Origin: Acidobacteria bacterium Ga0077534
Lineage (GTDB): Bacteria > Acidobacteriota > Blastocatellia > Pyrinomonadales > Pyrinomonadaceae
Assembly (NCBI GenBank): GCA_001464455.1
Contig: LNEI01000012.1
Coordinates: 93,192 to 157,191, forward strand
Direction: 5' to 3'
Length of the DNA: 64,000 bases
Shown: one piece after another, positions 25,454 through 34,321 of the stretch
Layout of the letters: every line of letters starts with the position of its first letter
Position numbering within the stretch: position 1 is the stretch's first letter
Program-made: the position numbers and the translations under genes
Notes under the pieces: model-generated
Told to the model about the DNA's origin: nothing
What the model saw: only the letters and a program-made list of their open reading frames with translations
Database searches by the model: none

Positions 25454-27790
25454 TTAACGAATGCTGACGTTGGAAGGCGAGGTAGCGGTTAACGAGAACT
25501 GAGTACCTCTTTCGAGTTCGAGGTTGTCTCGTCCCTGCAAGATAACAGTTCCCGCTCCGGCACCTGCCCCGACGCCTGCGCCGATCGCTGCTCCACTGCC
25601 GCCGCCGGCTATAGCACCGATGATGGCTCCAAGCACCGCTCCGATGCCCGCACGCGTTGCGGTCGTGGTCGTCTGGCTGCGGTCGCGTATAGCACCTTCA
25701 TTGTCGACGGTGACGATGTTGCCGTTTACTTCTCGCACCTGATCAATGATGCCCGCAAACTGGTACGTGCGGCCATCACGCATTCTGATCGACGTAAAGT
25801 TAAGCGACATCGACGCACGGCCGGCTACAACGCCGGACTGCTTTCCGGTGACGCTGCCCTCGATCACTGCTCCGTTGAACTGCGACGGGGAATTAACGGT
25901 CATTGTGAAGCGTTCTCCATCCTGTGCGGTCCGGGTTGAAAGAGGAGCATCGAGCGTTGCGATCATAGCCGTATTATTCGGTATTATGAACCCACCGGTA
26001 GCACCGCCATTATAGATGGGCTGGCTGCCACTGTTGTTCCACTCGGCCATCTGGCTCGTTTTGTCATAAACGCTCGATACGGTGATCGTTTCGTTGGTAT
26101 TTTCGATATACACACGGCGTGTTACTCGCAATTGACCATTATTCTGCGGAGTGAACGTTACATAAAAGTCATTCATCCGGTCACCATCGTAGGTGATGGT
26201 CACGTCGTTGTTGTTAGCAACAACGCTGGTCGTCACGGTCCGTCCATTCGGCGAAGTTTCGCTTCGTTTGACGCCGTCAGCATTGAGCGTAACGGTTTGA
26301 GCATTCGACGATGACATCGTGATCGTCTGGCCTCGCTTTTCGAAGGTCAGCGTTTCCGGCGAACGTAATCGACGTTCCAGATTGGTCCGCATGCGGTCAC
26401 GGGCGTTGACCTGATAGCGGGCATCGTTGATCGACCGATCGATGACAGTCGACACGTTGTCGCTCTGGCCGACGTTTAGACGATAAGTTCCAGTTAGGCG
26501 CGAATCGAAATTCCCGTAACCCGTTCCCCACTGGCCGCCACCCGGTGTGATCACCGTGTTGTTCCAGTTCGAACTCACGCGGTAATAGCCTGCAAGTGTA
26601 TTCAGATCGGTTCGGATCTGATTCCACGAGTTTTCAGCGGGATTCGAAAGCCGATTGTTTGCAACGAAAGAGTTGATCTGGATCGCACGATTCAACACTT
26701 CTTGCACGTCATTAGCCGTCGAAACTCTCGACGAGAAGTTGTTTTTCAATCTGTTCGTCGCCGATTCAAAGTTTGCGACCATCGCGTTGATCGAATCTTC
26801 ACGATTCGTGCCGTCAATGTTGCTGTTATTGAGATTACGGCCGATCTGGTTTTTGAACGTATTCGTTCGGCTTTCGATCTGGTTGATGAGGTTTCTGACC
26901 TGGGTATCGGTGCCGAAATAGACGTTTTGCGGTACGTTTACCTGTGTGTTCCAGCTTGTGCTCACACGATAATATCCTGCGAGCGTATTCAGATTAGTTC
27001 GGATCTGGTTCCACGAATTTACAGCCGCGTTGGACAGCCGATTGTTTGCGACGAAAGAATTGATCTGAATCGCACGGTTCAATACTTCCTCCACATCGTT
27101 CGTTGTCGAACGTCGCGATGAGAAGTTGTTCCTCAAGCGGTTTGTCGCCGATTCAAAATTCGAGACCATCGAGTTGATAGAATCTTCTCGATTCGTGCCG
27201 TCGATGTTGCTGTTATTGAGATTGCGGCCGATCTGGTTCTTGAAAGTATTTGTCCTGCTTTCGATCAGATTGATCAGGTTCCTTACCTGCGTATCGCTGC
27301 CGATATATACATTCTGGGGGACTATGACCGGAGAGTTCCAGTTTGCACTAACGCGGTAATAGCCTGCGAGAGTGTTTAGGTCATTCCGGATCGACGTCCA
27401 GGTCCTTTGAACGGTAGTGTTAAGGCGATTCGCTCGCATGAAGCTGTTGATAAAGCCTGCACGCTGGAGCACGTCCTGAACATCCGTCGCGGACGATCGA
27501 TTGGACGAGAAGTTGTCCTTCAACCGGTCGGTCGACATCTCAAAATTGGAAATGATCGTATTGATCGAATCTTCCTGCCCGGTGCCGTCAATATTACTAT
27601 TATCCAGAGCGCGGTCGATCTGGTTCTTAAACGTATCGGTCCTGTTCTCGATCCGCGTCAGAAGCGTTCGTACTTGTTGATCTGAAACTCGATACGCACG
27701 TATCTGAGCGTCTGCCGAAATAGCAGTACTGATGGCGATCATTGCCGTGATCACTGTTAAAAATGTTAGCTGTTTTATATACTTATTCAT
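25454..27790 (-). CDS. Secreted protein with three ~128-residue internal repeats and a glycine-rich tail
   Basis: 778 residues from the ATG at 27790, which begins a signal peptide (MNKYIKQLTFLTVITAMIAI). Three helical repeats cover about 36-152, 166-282 and 294-410. Each contains RIENRTDTFKNQI or IESRTNTFKNQIGRNLNNSN, then NIDGT..EDSIN, FSS, an RL..N stretch and LNTLAGYYRVS..WN. Repeats 2 and 3 are nearly identical in protein and DNA, which points to recent duplication. The middle (about 430-640) is beta-rich. The end carries an Ala/Gly-rich zipper-like stretch (GAVLGAIIGAIAGG) before a final beta segment. Probably exported and surface- or membrane-associated. No family name recognised. Confidence 0.85.
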   Translation of the reverse strand: MNKYIKQLTFLTVITAMIAISTAISADAQIRAYRVSDQQVRTLLTRIENRTDTFKNQIDRALDNSNIDGTGQEDSINTIISNFEMSTDRLKDNFSSNRSSATDVQDVLQRAGFINSFMRANRLNTTVQRTWTSIRNDLNTLAGYYRVSANWNSPVIVPQNVYIGSDTQVRNLINLIESRTNTFKNQIGRNLNNSNIDGTNREDSINSMVSNFESATNRLRNNFSSRRSTTNDVEEVLNRAIQINSFVANNRLSNAAVNSWNQIRTNLNTLAGYYRVSTSWNTQVNVPQNVYFGTDTQVRNLINQIESRTNTFKNQIGRNLNNSNIDGTNREDSINAMVANFESATNRLKNNFSSRVSTANDVQEVLNRAIQINSFVANNRLSNPAENSWNQIRTDLNTLAGYYRVSSNWNNTVITPGGGQWGTGYGNFDSRLTGTYRLNVGQSDNVSTVIDRSINDARYQVNARDRMRTNLERRLRSPETLTFEKRGQTITMSSSNAQTVTLNADGVKRSETSPNGRTVTTSVVANNNDVTITYDGDRMNDFYVTFTPQNNGQLRVTRRVYIENTNETITVSSVYDKTSQMAEWNNSGSQPIYNGGATGGFIIPNNTAMIATLDAPLSTRTAQDGERFTMTVNSPSQFNGAVIEGSVTGKQSGVVAGRASMSLNFTSIRMRDGRTYQFAGIIDQVREVNGNIVTVDNEGAIRDRSQTTTTATRAGIGAVLGAIIGAIAGGGSGAAIGAGVGAGAGAGTVILQGRDNLELERGTQFSLTATSPSNVSIR

Positions 27791-27874
27791 GATAAATCCT
27801 GCCTTGCATAGGCGCGTCTGAGCCATCGTGGGCGATCAACTCACCTCCCGGTCGGTTCTGTCGTTTGCAGTTCC

Positions 27875-28279
27875 TTAAACGATATCTGAGCCTTTCCTTG
27901 AATTTACAGGCTGTTTTGGTGGCGGGGCAGATTCATTCTGCATCCGGTCGATACTGTTGGCCAGCGTTCCCGTCGCGGCTAGTGCGACGTCCTCCGCGAC
28001 TTCGGCGGCGTGACCAAGTTTGTTCGATGCTAAATTGTAGAGATTCGTGACCTCCTCTTTTGTTGAACGCAAAAGATCTGCCGAACGATGCTGAAGAGAG
28101 CTCGCCTTTTCCAGTGTCGCGTCGTAACCTTTTCGAGACACATCGGCAATGTCATGACGCAGTTCGCTCCCGCGTTTTGGTGCAAACAGTAATGCAAGCG
28201 TGGCACCGATGCCGCCGCCGATCAAAAGATAGGTGATCCCATTCGCCAGCGTGTGTTCACATTGATTGTTCTTATTCAT
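27875..28279 (-). CDS. YtxH domain-containing protein
   Basis: A 134-residue protein with one N-terminal membrane helix (ITYLLIGGGIGATLALLFAP). The signature FAPKRGSELRHDIADVSRKG follows, the hallmark of YtxH/Gsb proteins (LFAPKSGKETR). A long amphipathic helical region (about 45-110) and a disordered Pro-rich tail follow. Family members are small envelope-anchored, stress-associated proteins of unknown biochemistry. On the same strand, it lies 84 bp upstream of the repeat protein. The 289 bp between this gene and the upstream pilT-like gene hold no ORF I would call. Confidence 0.85.
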   Translation of the reverse strand: MNKNNQCEHTLANGITYLLIGGGIGATLALLFAPKRGSELRHDIADVSRKGYDATLEKASSLQHRSADLLRSTKEEVTNLYNLASNKLGHAAEVAEDVALAATGTLANSIDRMQNESAPPPKQPVNSRKGSDIV

Positions 28280-28568
28280 ATCCTCTATACCTCGCTAAGT
28301 TATAATTTCAGTCACCAAATATCTCAGACCCCCTTTACGATCTGCGAATGGCTTTCGCCAAATAAAACTAATTCGGGGATCTAAGCAGAGTATGCCCCAT
28401 CCACGACGGGCTGTATGTTCGCTACGGTACATAGCCGTTTGAAAGGTCAGCGCTAAACGTTGCCAGGCATAGGCTTACGCAAAAAGAAAAAATCCGTGAA
28501 TTCCGATGATCACCTTTAGCAGATGAATGCAACGGAACGCACGGAATTTGATTTCGGAGAATACGGCC

Positions 28569-30437
28569 TTAGAGCTTGAACCCGCCTCGTGTCAGCAATG
28601 CCTCAAAGCCTGATTTGTCGACCGCTTTGACGTAAGCATCCATCGGTTCGACAAGCCCATTTTTAACGTGCTCGAAAAGAGCATCGTTGAGCATGACCAT
28701 GCCGTGATTTTTCCCTGTCTGCATTGCGGACGGGATCTGGAACGTTTTGCCTTCGCGGATCAGGTTGCTGATAGCGGGCGTGATGATCAGGATCTCGAGA
28801 GCGGCGACGCGGCCACCACCTTTCTTCGGCAGCAGCGTTTGAGCGATGACGCCTTTGAGTGACTCGGAGAGCATCACGCGGATCTGTTCCTGGCGGTCGG
28901 CAGGGAACTGGTCGATGATGCGGTCGATGGTCGACGGAGCGGTCGTCGTGTGCAGTGTGCCGAATACGAGGTGGCCCGTTTCGGCAGTCTCGATGGCTAT
29001 TGAGATCGTTTCGAGGTCTCGCATTTCACCCACGAGCAGAATGTCTGGATCTTCGCGAAGAGCGGCACGCAGGGCGTCCTTGAACGAATCCGTGTGATTG
29101 TGAACCTCGCGTTGATTGACGAGGCACTTCTGGTTTTCGTGGGTGAACTCGATCGGATCTTCGATCGTGATTATATGATCTTCGCGATTCTTGTTTATCG
29201 AATCGACCATCGCGCAAAGCGTCGTCGATTTGCCCGAACCGGTTGGCCCTGTCACCACCACGAGGCCCTTTGAGAGGTTGCACAGGTCCATAATGGCCTT
29301 TGACAACCCGAGCTGCTCGGCGGTCAATATTTTAGAAGGAATGATCCGGAAGACCGCCCCCATACCCTTTCGGTCCATGAAAACGTTGCAGCGAAAGCGG
29401 GCAAGACCGGGAATTTCATACGCGAAATCTGTATCTTTGCGAATCGAGAATTCTTCTTGATTCTTATCGGGCATGATCGAAGTCAGGAGAGCCCGCATCG
29501 TTTCCGGGGTGAATTTGGGTGCCCCGGGCTCAAGCTCTTTGATCTTGCCGTCTTTACGTACCAACGGCGGCATGCTGACAGAAAGGTGCAGATCCGAGGC
29601 TCCCATGTCCGCCATCTTCTTGAACAGAAGGTCCATCTTGGCGTTTTCTGAGACGTTCGCTGCTGCGGGGACAAAGGCCTCTTCCGCAGTAGATGATTCC
29701 GTGGTGCTGATCGAAGCAGGGAAATACTCCGTTGCAGGCTCTGGCGTGTACTCCGGTACTGTGAAATCATCACGCCGGCCGGGGGGCTCATAGGTCGAAG
29801 TATCGGAAAAGACGGTCTGGTACTCAGGGTCGTTGAACGAAACTACCTCGATCTGCGGAATAACCTCATCAGAAATATATTCCTTGGCGGTTTCATCTTC
29901 GTAAATAACTTCGCCGAGACTTGCGTTCGCAGCAGATTCTGCGGCGGTAGCTTCGAGCGAGTACGAGGAACTTTCGAGGTCATAGCTCGGAGCAGCCTCA
30001 ACGGGTGTTTGATAGGTGGCAGACTCGAAGAATGACTGTTCAACGACGGACTGTTCGGCGAACTGCTCCTGGTCGCCAGGGACGTGAGTTTCCTCAGGCT
30101 CTGGTCTCGGAAGGTCGATCGATCCGTTAGCATCAGTCAGCATCGGTCGAATGGTCACGACAAATCCGGCACTGGATTTTTGAACGTTGAAGTTAAAATT
30201 CCCGAGACTGTGCGGGTGCACAAAATCGACTTCTGCCCTATTTGGCAAGGTCATTTTCACGCCCGGCGGGATCAGGGGGAAGACCATCGAGCTGATCTGC
30301 GTTCCCATGAGAGGCACGTTACCGACGTCCATATTCCGGTCTTCGGCGACAAGATAGGGGTTTTTGTCAGGTTCGAGACGCAATTCGTCCGAGCATGACG
30401 AGAGAAGGCGCTGTAGATATTCGTTTAATATGTCCAT
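28569..30437 (-). CDS. PilT-like type IV pilus retraction ATPase with duplicated N-terminal domain
   Basis: A 622-residue protein; ordinary PilT has about 350-400. Residues about 267-622 are a complete PilT: MDLLFKKMADMGASDLHLSV, Walker A GPTGSGKST (397-404), the Asp-box/His region (TIEDPIEFTHENQKCLVNQR), Walker B (DILLVGEMRDLETI) and HLVFGTLHTT. Residues 1-98 look like a degraded second copy of the PilT N-terminal PAS-like domain (MDILNEYLQRLLSSCSDELR at the start; FNFNVQKSSAGFVVTIRPM aligns with ARFRCNVFMDRKGMGAVFRI). The two are joined by about 165 residues of acidic Ser/Glu/Thr/Pro linker. It powers pilus retraction as a hexamer at the inner-membrane base. No pilus genes are adjacent. Confidence 0.9.
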   Translation of the reverse strand: MDILNEYLQRLLSSCSDELRLEPDKNPYLVAEDRNMDVGNVPLMGTQISSMVFPLIPPGVKMTLPNRAEVDFVHPHSLGNFNFNVQKSSAGFVVTIRPMLTDANGSIDLPRPEPEETHVPGDQEQFAEQSVVEQSFFESATYQTPVEAAPSYDLESSSYSLEATAAESAANASLGEVIYEDETAKEYISDEVIPQIEVVSFNDPEYQTVFSDTSTYEPPGRRDDFTVPEYTPEPATEYFPASISTTESSTAEEAFVPAAANVSENAKMDLLFKKMADMGASDLHLSVSMPPLVRKDGKIKELEPGAPKFTPETMRALLTSIMPDKNQEEFSIRKDTDFAYEIPGLARFRCNVFMDRKGMGAVFRIIPSKILTAEQLGLSKAIMDLCNLSKGLVVVTGPTGSGKSTTLCAMVDSINKNREDHIITIEDPIEFTHENQKCLVNQREVHNHTDSFKDALRAALREDPDILLVGEMRDLETISIAIETAETGHLVFGTLHTTTAPSTIDRIIDQFPADRQEQIRVMLSESLKGVIAQTLLPKKGGGRVAALEILIITPAISNLIREGKTFQIPSAMQTGKNHGMVMLNDALFEHVKNGLVEPMDAYVKAVDKSGFEALLTRGGFKL

Positions 30438-30495
30438 ACCAAGGTGGGCTTGTTGTGAGAGAAGGAAGCCGCAAAGCCGCGACCTTGATTAGACT

Positions 30496-30514
30496 AACAC
30501 AGTTAAACTGTGTT
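30496..30514 (-). promoter_or_regulatory. Perfect 9-1-9 palindrome upstream of the pilT-like gene
   Basis: AACACAGTT-A-AACTGTGTT is a perfect dyad 59 bp before the ATG. On the minus strand it falls between a possible -35 (TTACAA) and -10 (TAGTCT) spaced by 17 bp. This is the layout of a repressor operator. The regulator is unknown and the promoter match is only fair. Confidence 0.45.
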
Positions 30515-30535
30515 TGTAACCATTTTTTTGGCGGG

Positions 30536-32128
30536 TTATATTGTTACCGATTCACGGTATTCGCCCCACACTTTGCGGAGGCGATTGCTGATCTCGCCAA
30601 CGGTCACATGGGCTTCGACGGCGGTGAGAATATGCGGTAGGAGGTTTGATGTGCCATTAGCTGCCTCCTCTATCGAAGCAAGGCAGGCCTCAGCCTTTTG
30701 AGAGTCGCGTTTTTCGCGAACCGAGCGGAGACGTGCCACCTGGTCACGTTCGATCTTTTCATCGACCCGGAGCACTGGGATCGGAGCTTCATCTGATTGG
30801 AAACGATTGACTCCGACGACGACGGCATCGCCACTTTCTACGGCCCGCTGGTAGTTGTAGGCCGCTTCCTGGATCTCGTTTTGAACATACCCTGTCTCGA
30901 TCGCCCGGAGCATTCCTCCGAGATCGTCGATCTTCGAAATATATTCACTAGCCAAGCGTTCGAGCTGGGTGGTCAATTCCTCGATCGCATAGCTTCCAGC
31001 AAACGGATCGACCGTATCTGCGACTCCGGATTCGTGGGCGATGACCTGCTGTGTGCGAAGCGCAATGCGAGCCGCGTTTTCCGTCGGAAGGCCTAGGGCT
31101 TCGTCGAGCGAATTGGTGTGCAGGCTCTGCGTGCCGCCAAGAACTGCGGCGAGTGCCTGGATCGTGGTTCGGACGACGTTGACCTCGGGCTGCTGGGCGG
31201 TAAGCGTTGATCCTGCCGTCTGGGTGTGAAAACGCAGGGCGAGTGACTTAGGATCCTTAGCCTCGAACCGGTCGCGCATTATACGAGCCCAAAGACGGCG
31301 AGCCGCACGGAATTTTGCGATCTCTTCGAGCAAATTATTATGAGAATTAAAGAAAAATGAGAGCCGCGGAGCAAATTTGTCGACATCCAAACCGACATCA
31401 ATGGCCGCCTGAACATAGCAGATACCATCCGCAAGCGTAAACGCGATCTCCTGTGCGGCGGTCGAGCCAGCTTCGCGGATATGATAGCCGGAGATCGAGA
31501 TGGTGTTCCAATTCGGCACCTCAGCCGCACAGAAAGCAAAGGTGTCGGTGATCAGGCGCAGCGAAGGCTTCGGCGGGTAAATATATGTTCCGCGGGCAAT
31601 ATACTCTTTTAGTATATCGTTCTGGATAGTGCCGTTGACTTTGTCGAATCCGACTCCCTGACGCCTTGCGACCGCGAGATAGAGACAAAGCAGCGTGGAA
31701 GCCGTCGAGTTGATCGTCATCGAGGTCGACACCTGATCGAGCGGAATTCCGTCGAACAACGTAAGCATATCGTCGAGGCTGTCGATCGCAACGCCTACCT
31801 TCCCAACCTCACCCGCCGAAAGCGGATCGTCCGAGTCAAGCCCGATCTGCGTCGGCAGGTCGAACGCTACGCTGAGCCCTGTCGTGCCCTGAGAAAGCAG
31901 ATATTTATAGCGCTCGTTCGACTCCTGAGCCGTCGCAAAGCCCGCATACTGCCTCATTGTCCAAAAGCGTCCGCGATACATGTTCGGCCGCACCCCGCGA
32001 GTGTACGGAAACGATCCGGGAGCCCCGAGATCGTTGTCGTAGTCGACATTCTCGGTATTGCCGGGATTAAAGTCGGCAGGAAGTTCGATATCAGATGTTG
32101 TCTTAAATGTTTCGCGACGGTCAGGCAT
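30536..32128 (-). CDS. Methylmalonyl-CoA mutase, catalytic (N-terminal) subunit
   Basis: A 530-residue TIM-barrel subunit of an adenosylcobalamin-dependent acyl-CoA mutase. It shows [79 protein letters not shown] and [20 protein letters not shown]. The Tyr in RQYAGF favours methylmalonyl-CoA over isobutyryl-CoA type (inference). The C-terminal B12-binding domain (DXHXXG) is absent, so it needs a separate small cobalamin-binding subunit, as in split archaeal and bacterial enzymes; none is seen in this window. It interconverts (R)-methylmalonyl-CoA and succinyl-CoA in propionate and branched-chain metabolism. The pilT-like gene lies 98 bp downstream on the same strand. Confidence 0.9.
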   Translation of the reverse strand: MPDRRETFKTTSDIELPADFNPGNTENVDYDNDLGAPGSFPYTRGVRPNMYRGRFWTMRQYAGFATAQESNERYKYLLSQGTTGLSVAFDLPTQIGLDSDDPLSAGEVGKVGVAIDSLDDMLTLFDGIPLDQVSTSMTINSTASTLLCLYLAVARRQGVGFDKVNGTIQNDILKEYIARGTYIYPPKPSLRLITDTFAFCAAEVPNWNTISISGYHIREAGSTAAQEIAFTLADGICYVQAAIDVGLDVDKFAPRLSFFFNSHNNLLEEIAKFRAARRLWARIMRDRFEAKDPKSLALRFHTQTAGSTLTAQQPEVNVVRTTIQALAAVLGGTQSLHTNSLDEALGLPTENAARIALRTQQVIAHESGVADTVDPFAGSYAIEELTTQLERLASEYISKIDDLGGMLRAIETGYVQNEIQEAAYNYQRAVESGDAVVVGVNRFQSDEAPIPVLRVDEKIERDQVARLRSVREKRDSQKAEACLASIEEAANGTSNLLPHILTAVEAHVTVGEISNRLRKVWGEYRESVTI

Positions 32129-32140
32129 TTGATGGTTAGA

Positions 32141-32587
32141 TTAGCATATTACGACGAGATTCTCGGGTTTAGCGGCCGAGACCGAGGTGATCGAAATCCC
32201 AGTGTCGAAGGTCACGAGGTTGCCACCATTACGGACGGCCAAGGCTAGCAAGTAGGCATCAGTAATTTGACGAGGGCCTAAAATATACTCGTAGTCGAAG
32301 ATCGAAGAGCTTAGGATCGAGATATTGTTAGGCCAATGTTGATGATCTGTCGAATTTGAGAACATCGTAAGTTGACGACAAACTTTTGATATAGGAAATG
32401 AAGCTTGGGAATGATAGTTCGGATTCGACATGATCCGAACTACGCCATTTTCTGTTAGCGGGCAACTCGCCCACGCAGGATCCTTCACGCTGGACCACCA
32501 TCCATGGGCGACTGAGTGAAAATCATGCTTTGGATCCAAAAGGGCGATCAAAACATTTACGTCGAGAAGCAGACGAGAAGATCTCAT
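32141..32587 (-). CDS. vapC: VapC-type PIN-domain ribonuclease toxin
   Basis: A 148-residue PIN domain with the acidic quartet visible: Asp in LLLDVNVLIALLDP, Glu in LTENGVVRIM, Asp in RQITDAYLLALAV and Asp in NLVTFDTGI. This matches TA-type PIN proteins, which cleave tRNA or rRNA using Mg or Mn. The start overlaps the stop of the upstream antitoxin gene by 4 nt (ATGA at 32587-32584), the classic coupled arrangement. All four catalytic positions are intact, so it is expected to be functional and neutralised by the neighbour. Confidence 0.88.
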   Translation of the reverse strand: MRSSRLLLDVNVLIALLDPKHDFHSVAHGWWSSVKDPAWASCPLTENGVVRIMSNPNYHSQASFPISKVCRQLTMFSNSTDHQHWPNNISILSSSIFDYEYILGPRQITDAYLLALAVRNGGNLVTFDTGISITSVSAAKPENLVVIC

Positions 32588-32835
32588 AGATCTTCCTCAT
32601 CCATCAATTTACGTATGTGTTCCATCGTGACTATTTCGCCCTCTCGATGCGGTAGTACGGGAATTCCATTCTTATAGAGGAATTCCTCTTTGGGCGGCTC
32701 TCCATTCGTACCGTTATTCTGGAGCCCCTTCCGAAACACCCGAGAAATGACGCGCCCGGCTGTACTGTTTTCGCGGCGTGCAAGCTCTTTGGCGGCTTGG
32801 AGTACATCCATATCAATGTCCAACGTAGTTCTCAT
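32584..32835 (-). CDS. vapB: Ribbon-helix-helix antitoxin (VapB type)
   Basis: An 83-residue protein. The N-terminal MRTTLDIDMDVLQAAKELAR is a ribbon-helix-helix start (beta strand with alternating residues, then helix), followed by TAGRVISRVFRKGL. The C-terminal half (about 45-83: EEFLYKNGIPVLPHREGEIV and the end MEHIRKLMDEEDL) is charged, typical of the toxin-wrapping tail. It should bind its own promoter as a dimer and block the PIN toxin encoded immediately downstream. The operon reads away from the divergent gene at 32938, leaving about 100 bp for the operator. Both genes look complete. Confidence 0.85.
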   Translation of the reverse strand: MRTTLDIDMDVLQAAKELARRENSTAGRVISRVFRKGLQNNGTNGEPPKEEFLYKNGIPVLPHREGEIVTMEHIRKLMDEEDL

Positions 32836-32937
32836 GCTGTTGATGCTATCGCATCATTGCATCAGATGCAATATTGAAGTCTTCATAATAGGGAAGTTTT
32901 GACTTAGCCGTCTCTCACGTCTAGCATCGGTATTTCG

Positions 32938-33612
32938 ATGAACTACTTCAATTACTTTTCTGAGATCGAAGAAACGTTTGTTCGCCGTCGTGGTAAGCAT
33001 CTGTTCCTTAGTCCGCTCGACTGGGCATTGATGGAAACCTGGCAGGAGCGTGGGATCCCGCTGCACATCGTCATTCGCGGCATCGAATCGGTATTTGATG
33101 TCTTTGACCGTCAACCGCCGGGAACGCGGACGATCAAGAGCCTTTTCTATTGCCGTGAGGAGATCGAGTCGCAGTTTACCGAGTGGTCTCGTTCAATGGC
33201 TGGAAAAGGTTCTGAGGATGCACCACCGGCTGACGAGACATTTCCCGTCGACGCAGTAAAAGCTCATATCGAGAGTTCGGTCGAGCAGCTAAAGTCTGTA
33301 CAGGCTGCAAACATTAAGGAAGAGGTCGACCGGTCGGTCACTCGCCTCGAAGAACTGCTTACAAATCTGTCGAGCAACGGCGAGATAGTCGATTCAACAT
33401 TAGCTGACATAGAAAAATTGCTGCTTCATTCCATACTTACGAATTGGGATAGAGAGCATCTAAAGGCGATAGAGAAAGAAATGCGGTCGCAGCTTCGTGA
33501 GTACAAGGCCGATATGGACGAGGCCGCATATAAACAGACTTACGACCTGCTTCTGTCAAAGCGGCTTCGCGAGGAGGCAGGTGTTCCGCGGCTTGGACTT
33601 TACTACTTATGA
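32938..33612 (+). CDS. Conserved-looking helical protein, function unknown
   Basis: A 224-residue protein with no signal peptide. The front (MNYFNYFSEIEETFVRRRGK, LFLSPLDWALMETWQERGIP, LHIVIRGIESVFDVFDRQ) is compact and aromatic-rich. About 75-224 is mostly helical and coiled-coil-like (VEQLKSVQAANIKEEVDRSV, LADIEKLLLHSILTNWDREH), ending GVPRLGLYYL. Its stop overlaps the start of the next gene (ATGA), so both are probably translated together. I do not recognise the family. The next product is secreted while this one looks cytosolic, so they need not be physical partners. Confidence 0.75.
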   Translation: MNYFNYFSEIEETFVRRRGKHLFLSPLDWALMETWQERGIPLHIVIRGIESVFDVFDRQPPGTRTIKSLFYCREEIESQFTEWSRSMAGKGSEDAPPADETFPVDAVKAHIESSVEQLKSVQAANIKEEVDRSVTRLEELLTNLSSNGEIVDSTLADIEKLLLHSILTNWDREHLKAIEKEMRSQLREYKADMDEAAYKQTYDLLLSKRLREEAGVPRLGLYYL

Positions 33613-34265
33613 GACTCTTTTTATTGGTTATCGCGATACTGGCCGGATCTGTTACTGCTAGCGCGCAGACGACTCGTAAGCCAACCAAGATACCTTCGAC
33701 CGTCCCCGTGAAGCAAACTGGGGTCGAGGCGAATGGTGGTAGCGTCGAGGGGCGAACGTACACCAACAAGACGTTCGGTTTTTCCTTGAGCGTTCCGGAG
33801 AATTGGTTTATCGCGGGACCTGATTTCGAGTCGGTGATCAAGGAAAAGGGCTATGATCTGCGGGCAGATGACATTGCTGGTAAGGCTAACCGCAACATAA
33901 AGATATTGATGACCGCGTTTAGCGCCGGCCCCGACGTCGGTCGAAACGCTATCCTGCGGATAACAGCAGAAGATCTCCGTCCCAATCCGCAGATCAAGGA
34001 TGCGGTCGACTATTTTGACGCAATGACGGCGGCTTTCATGTCAGCTAAGCTTCCGTCTGATTTCTCCTACTCGACGACCAAAGCGGAGCGACTAGGCGGC
34101 AATCAATATGCCTACCTCGATACCGCTTCGTCTAGTGGTAAGAAACGTCTGTACGCGACCGTTAGGAAAGGATATGCAATAATGTTTACATTCTCTTACG
34201 CGGATCGATCAGATCTCGAAGATCTAAGAAACGTTCTTTCCTCCACGGATTTTTCTGTCAAATAG
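33609..34265 (+). CDS. Secreted protein, PsbP/Mog1-like fold possible
   Basis: A 218-residue protein whose MRLFLLVIAILAGSVTASAQ is a signal peptide. After a Thr/Pro/Lys linker, the mature part starts YTNKTFGFSLSVPENWFIAG. This 'fgfslsvPenW' opening is shared with small PsbP-like and DUF1795-type secreted proteins that adopt the Mog1/PsbP fold; the match is by pattern only. The rest (ILRITAEDLRPNPQIKDAVD, YATVRKGYAIMFTFSYADRS, LRNVLSSTDFSVK) fits that fold. The start overlaps the stop of the gene before it. Role unknown. Confidence 0.72.
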   Translation: MRLFLLVIAILAGSVTASAQTTRKPTKIPSTVPVKQTGVEANGGSVEGRTYTNKTFGFSLSVPENWFIAGPDFESVIKEKGYDLRADDIAGKANRNIKILMTAFSAGPDVGRNAILRITAEDLRPNPQIKDAVDYFDAMTAAFMSAKLPSDFSYSTTKAERLGGNQYAYLDTASSSGKKRLYATVRKGYAIMFTFSYADRSDLEDLRNVLSSTDFSVK

Positions 34266-34321
34266 CATTTCACCGTAGAGATATGTTACAAAGGTTCTCG
34301 TTCCAGGCTAATAGCTAAATT

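Noticed and set aside
26580..27360. Non-coding tandem DNA repeat
   Set aside because: The near-identical ~380-bp units are in frame and code for repeats 2 and 3 of a secreted protein.
30484..30535. Intrinsic terminator formed by the palindrome and the T-run on the plus strand
   Set aside because: Both flanking genes are on the minus strand, where the T-run would precede the hairpin as an A-run, and the one-base loop is too tight for a normal terminator hairpin.
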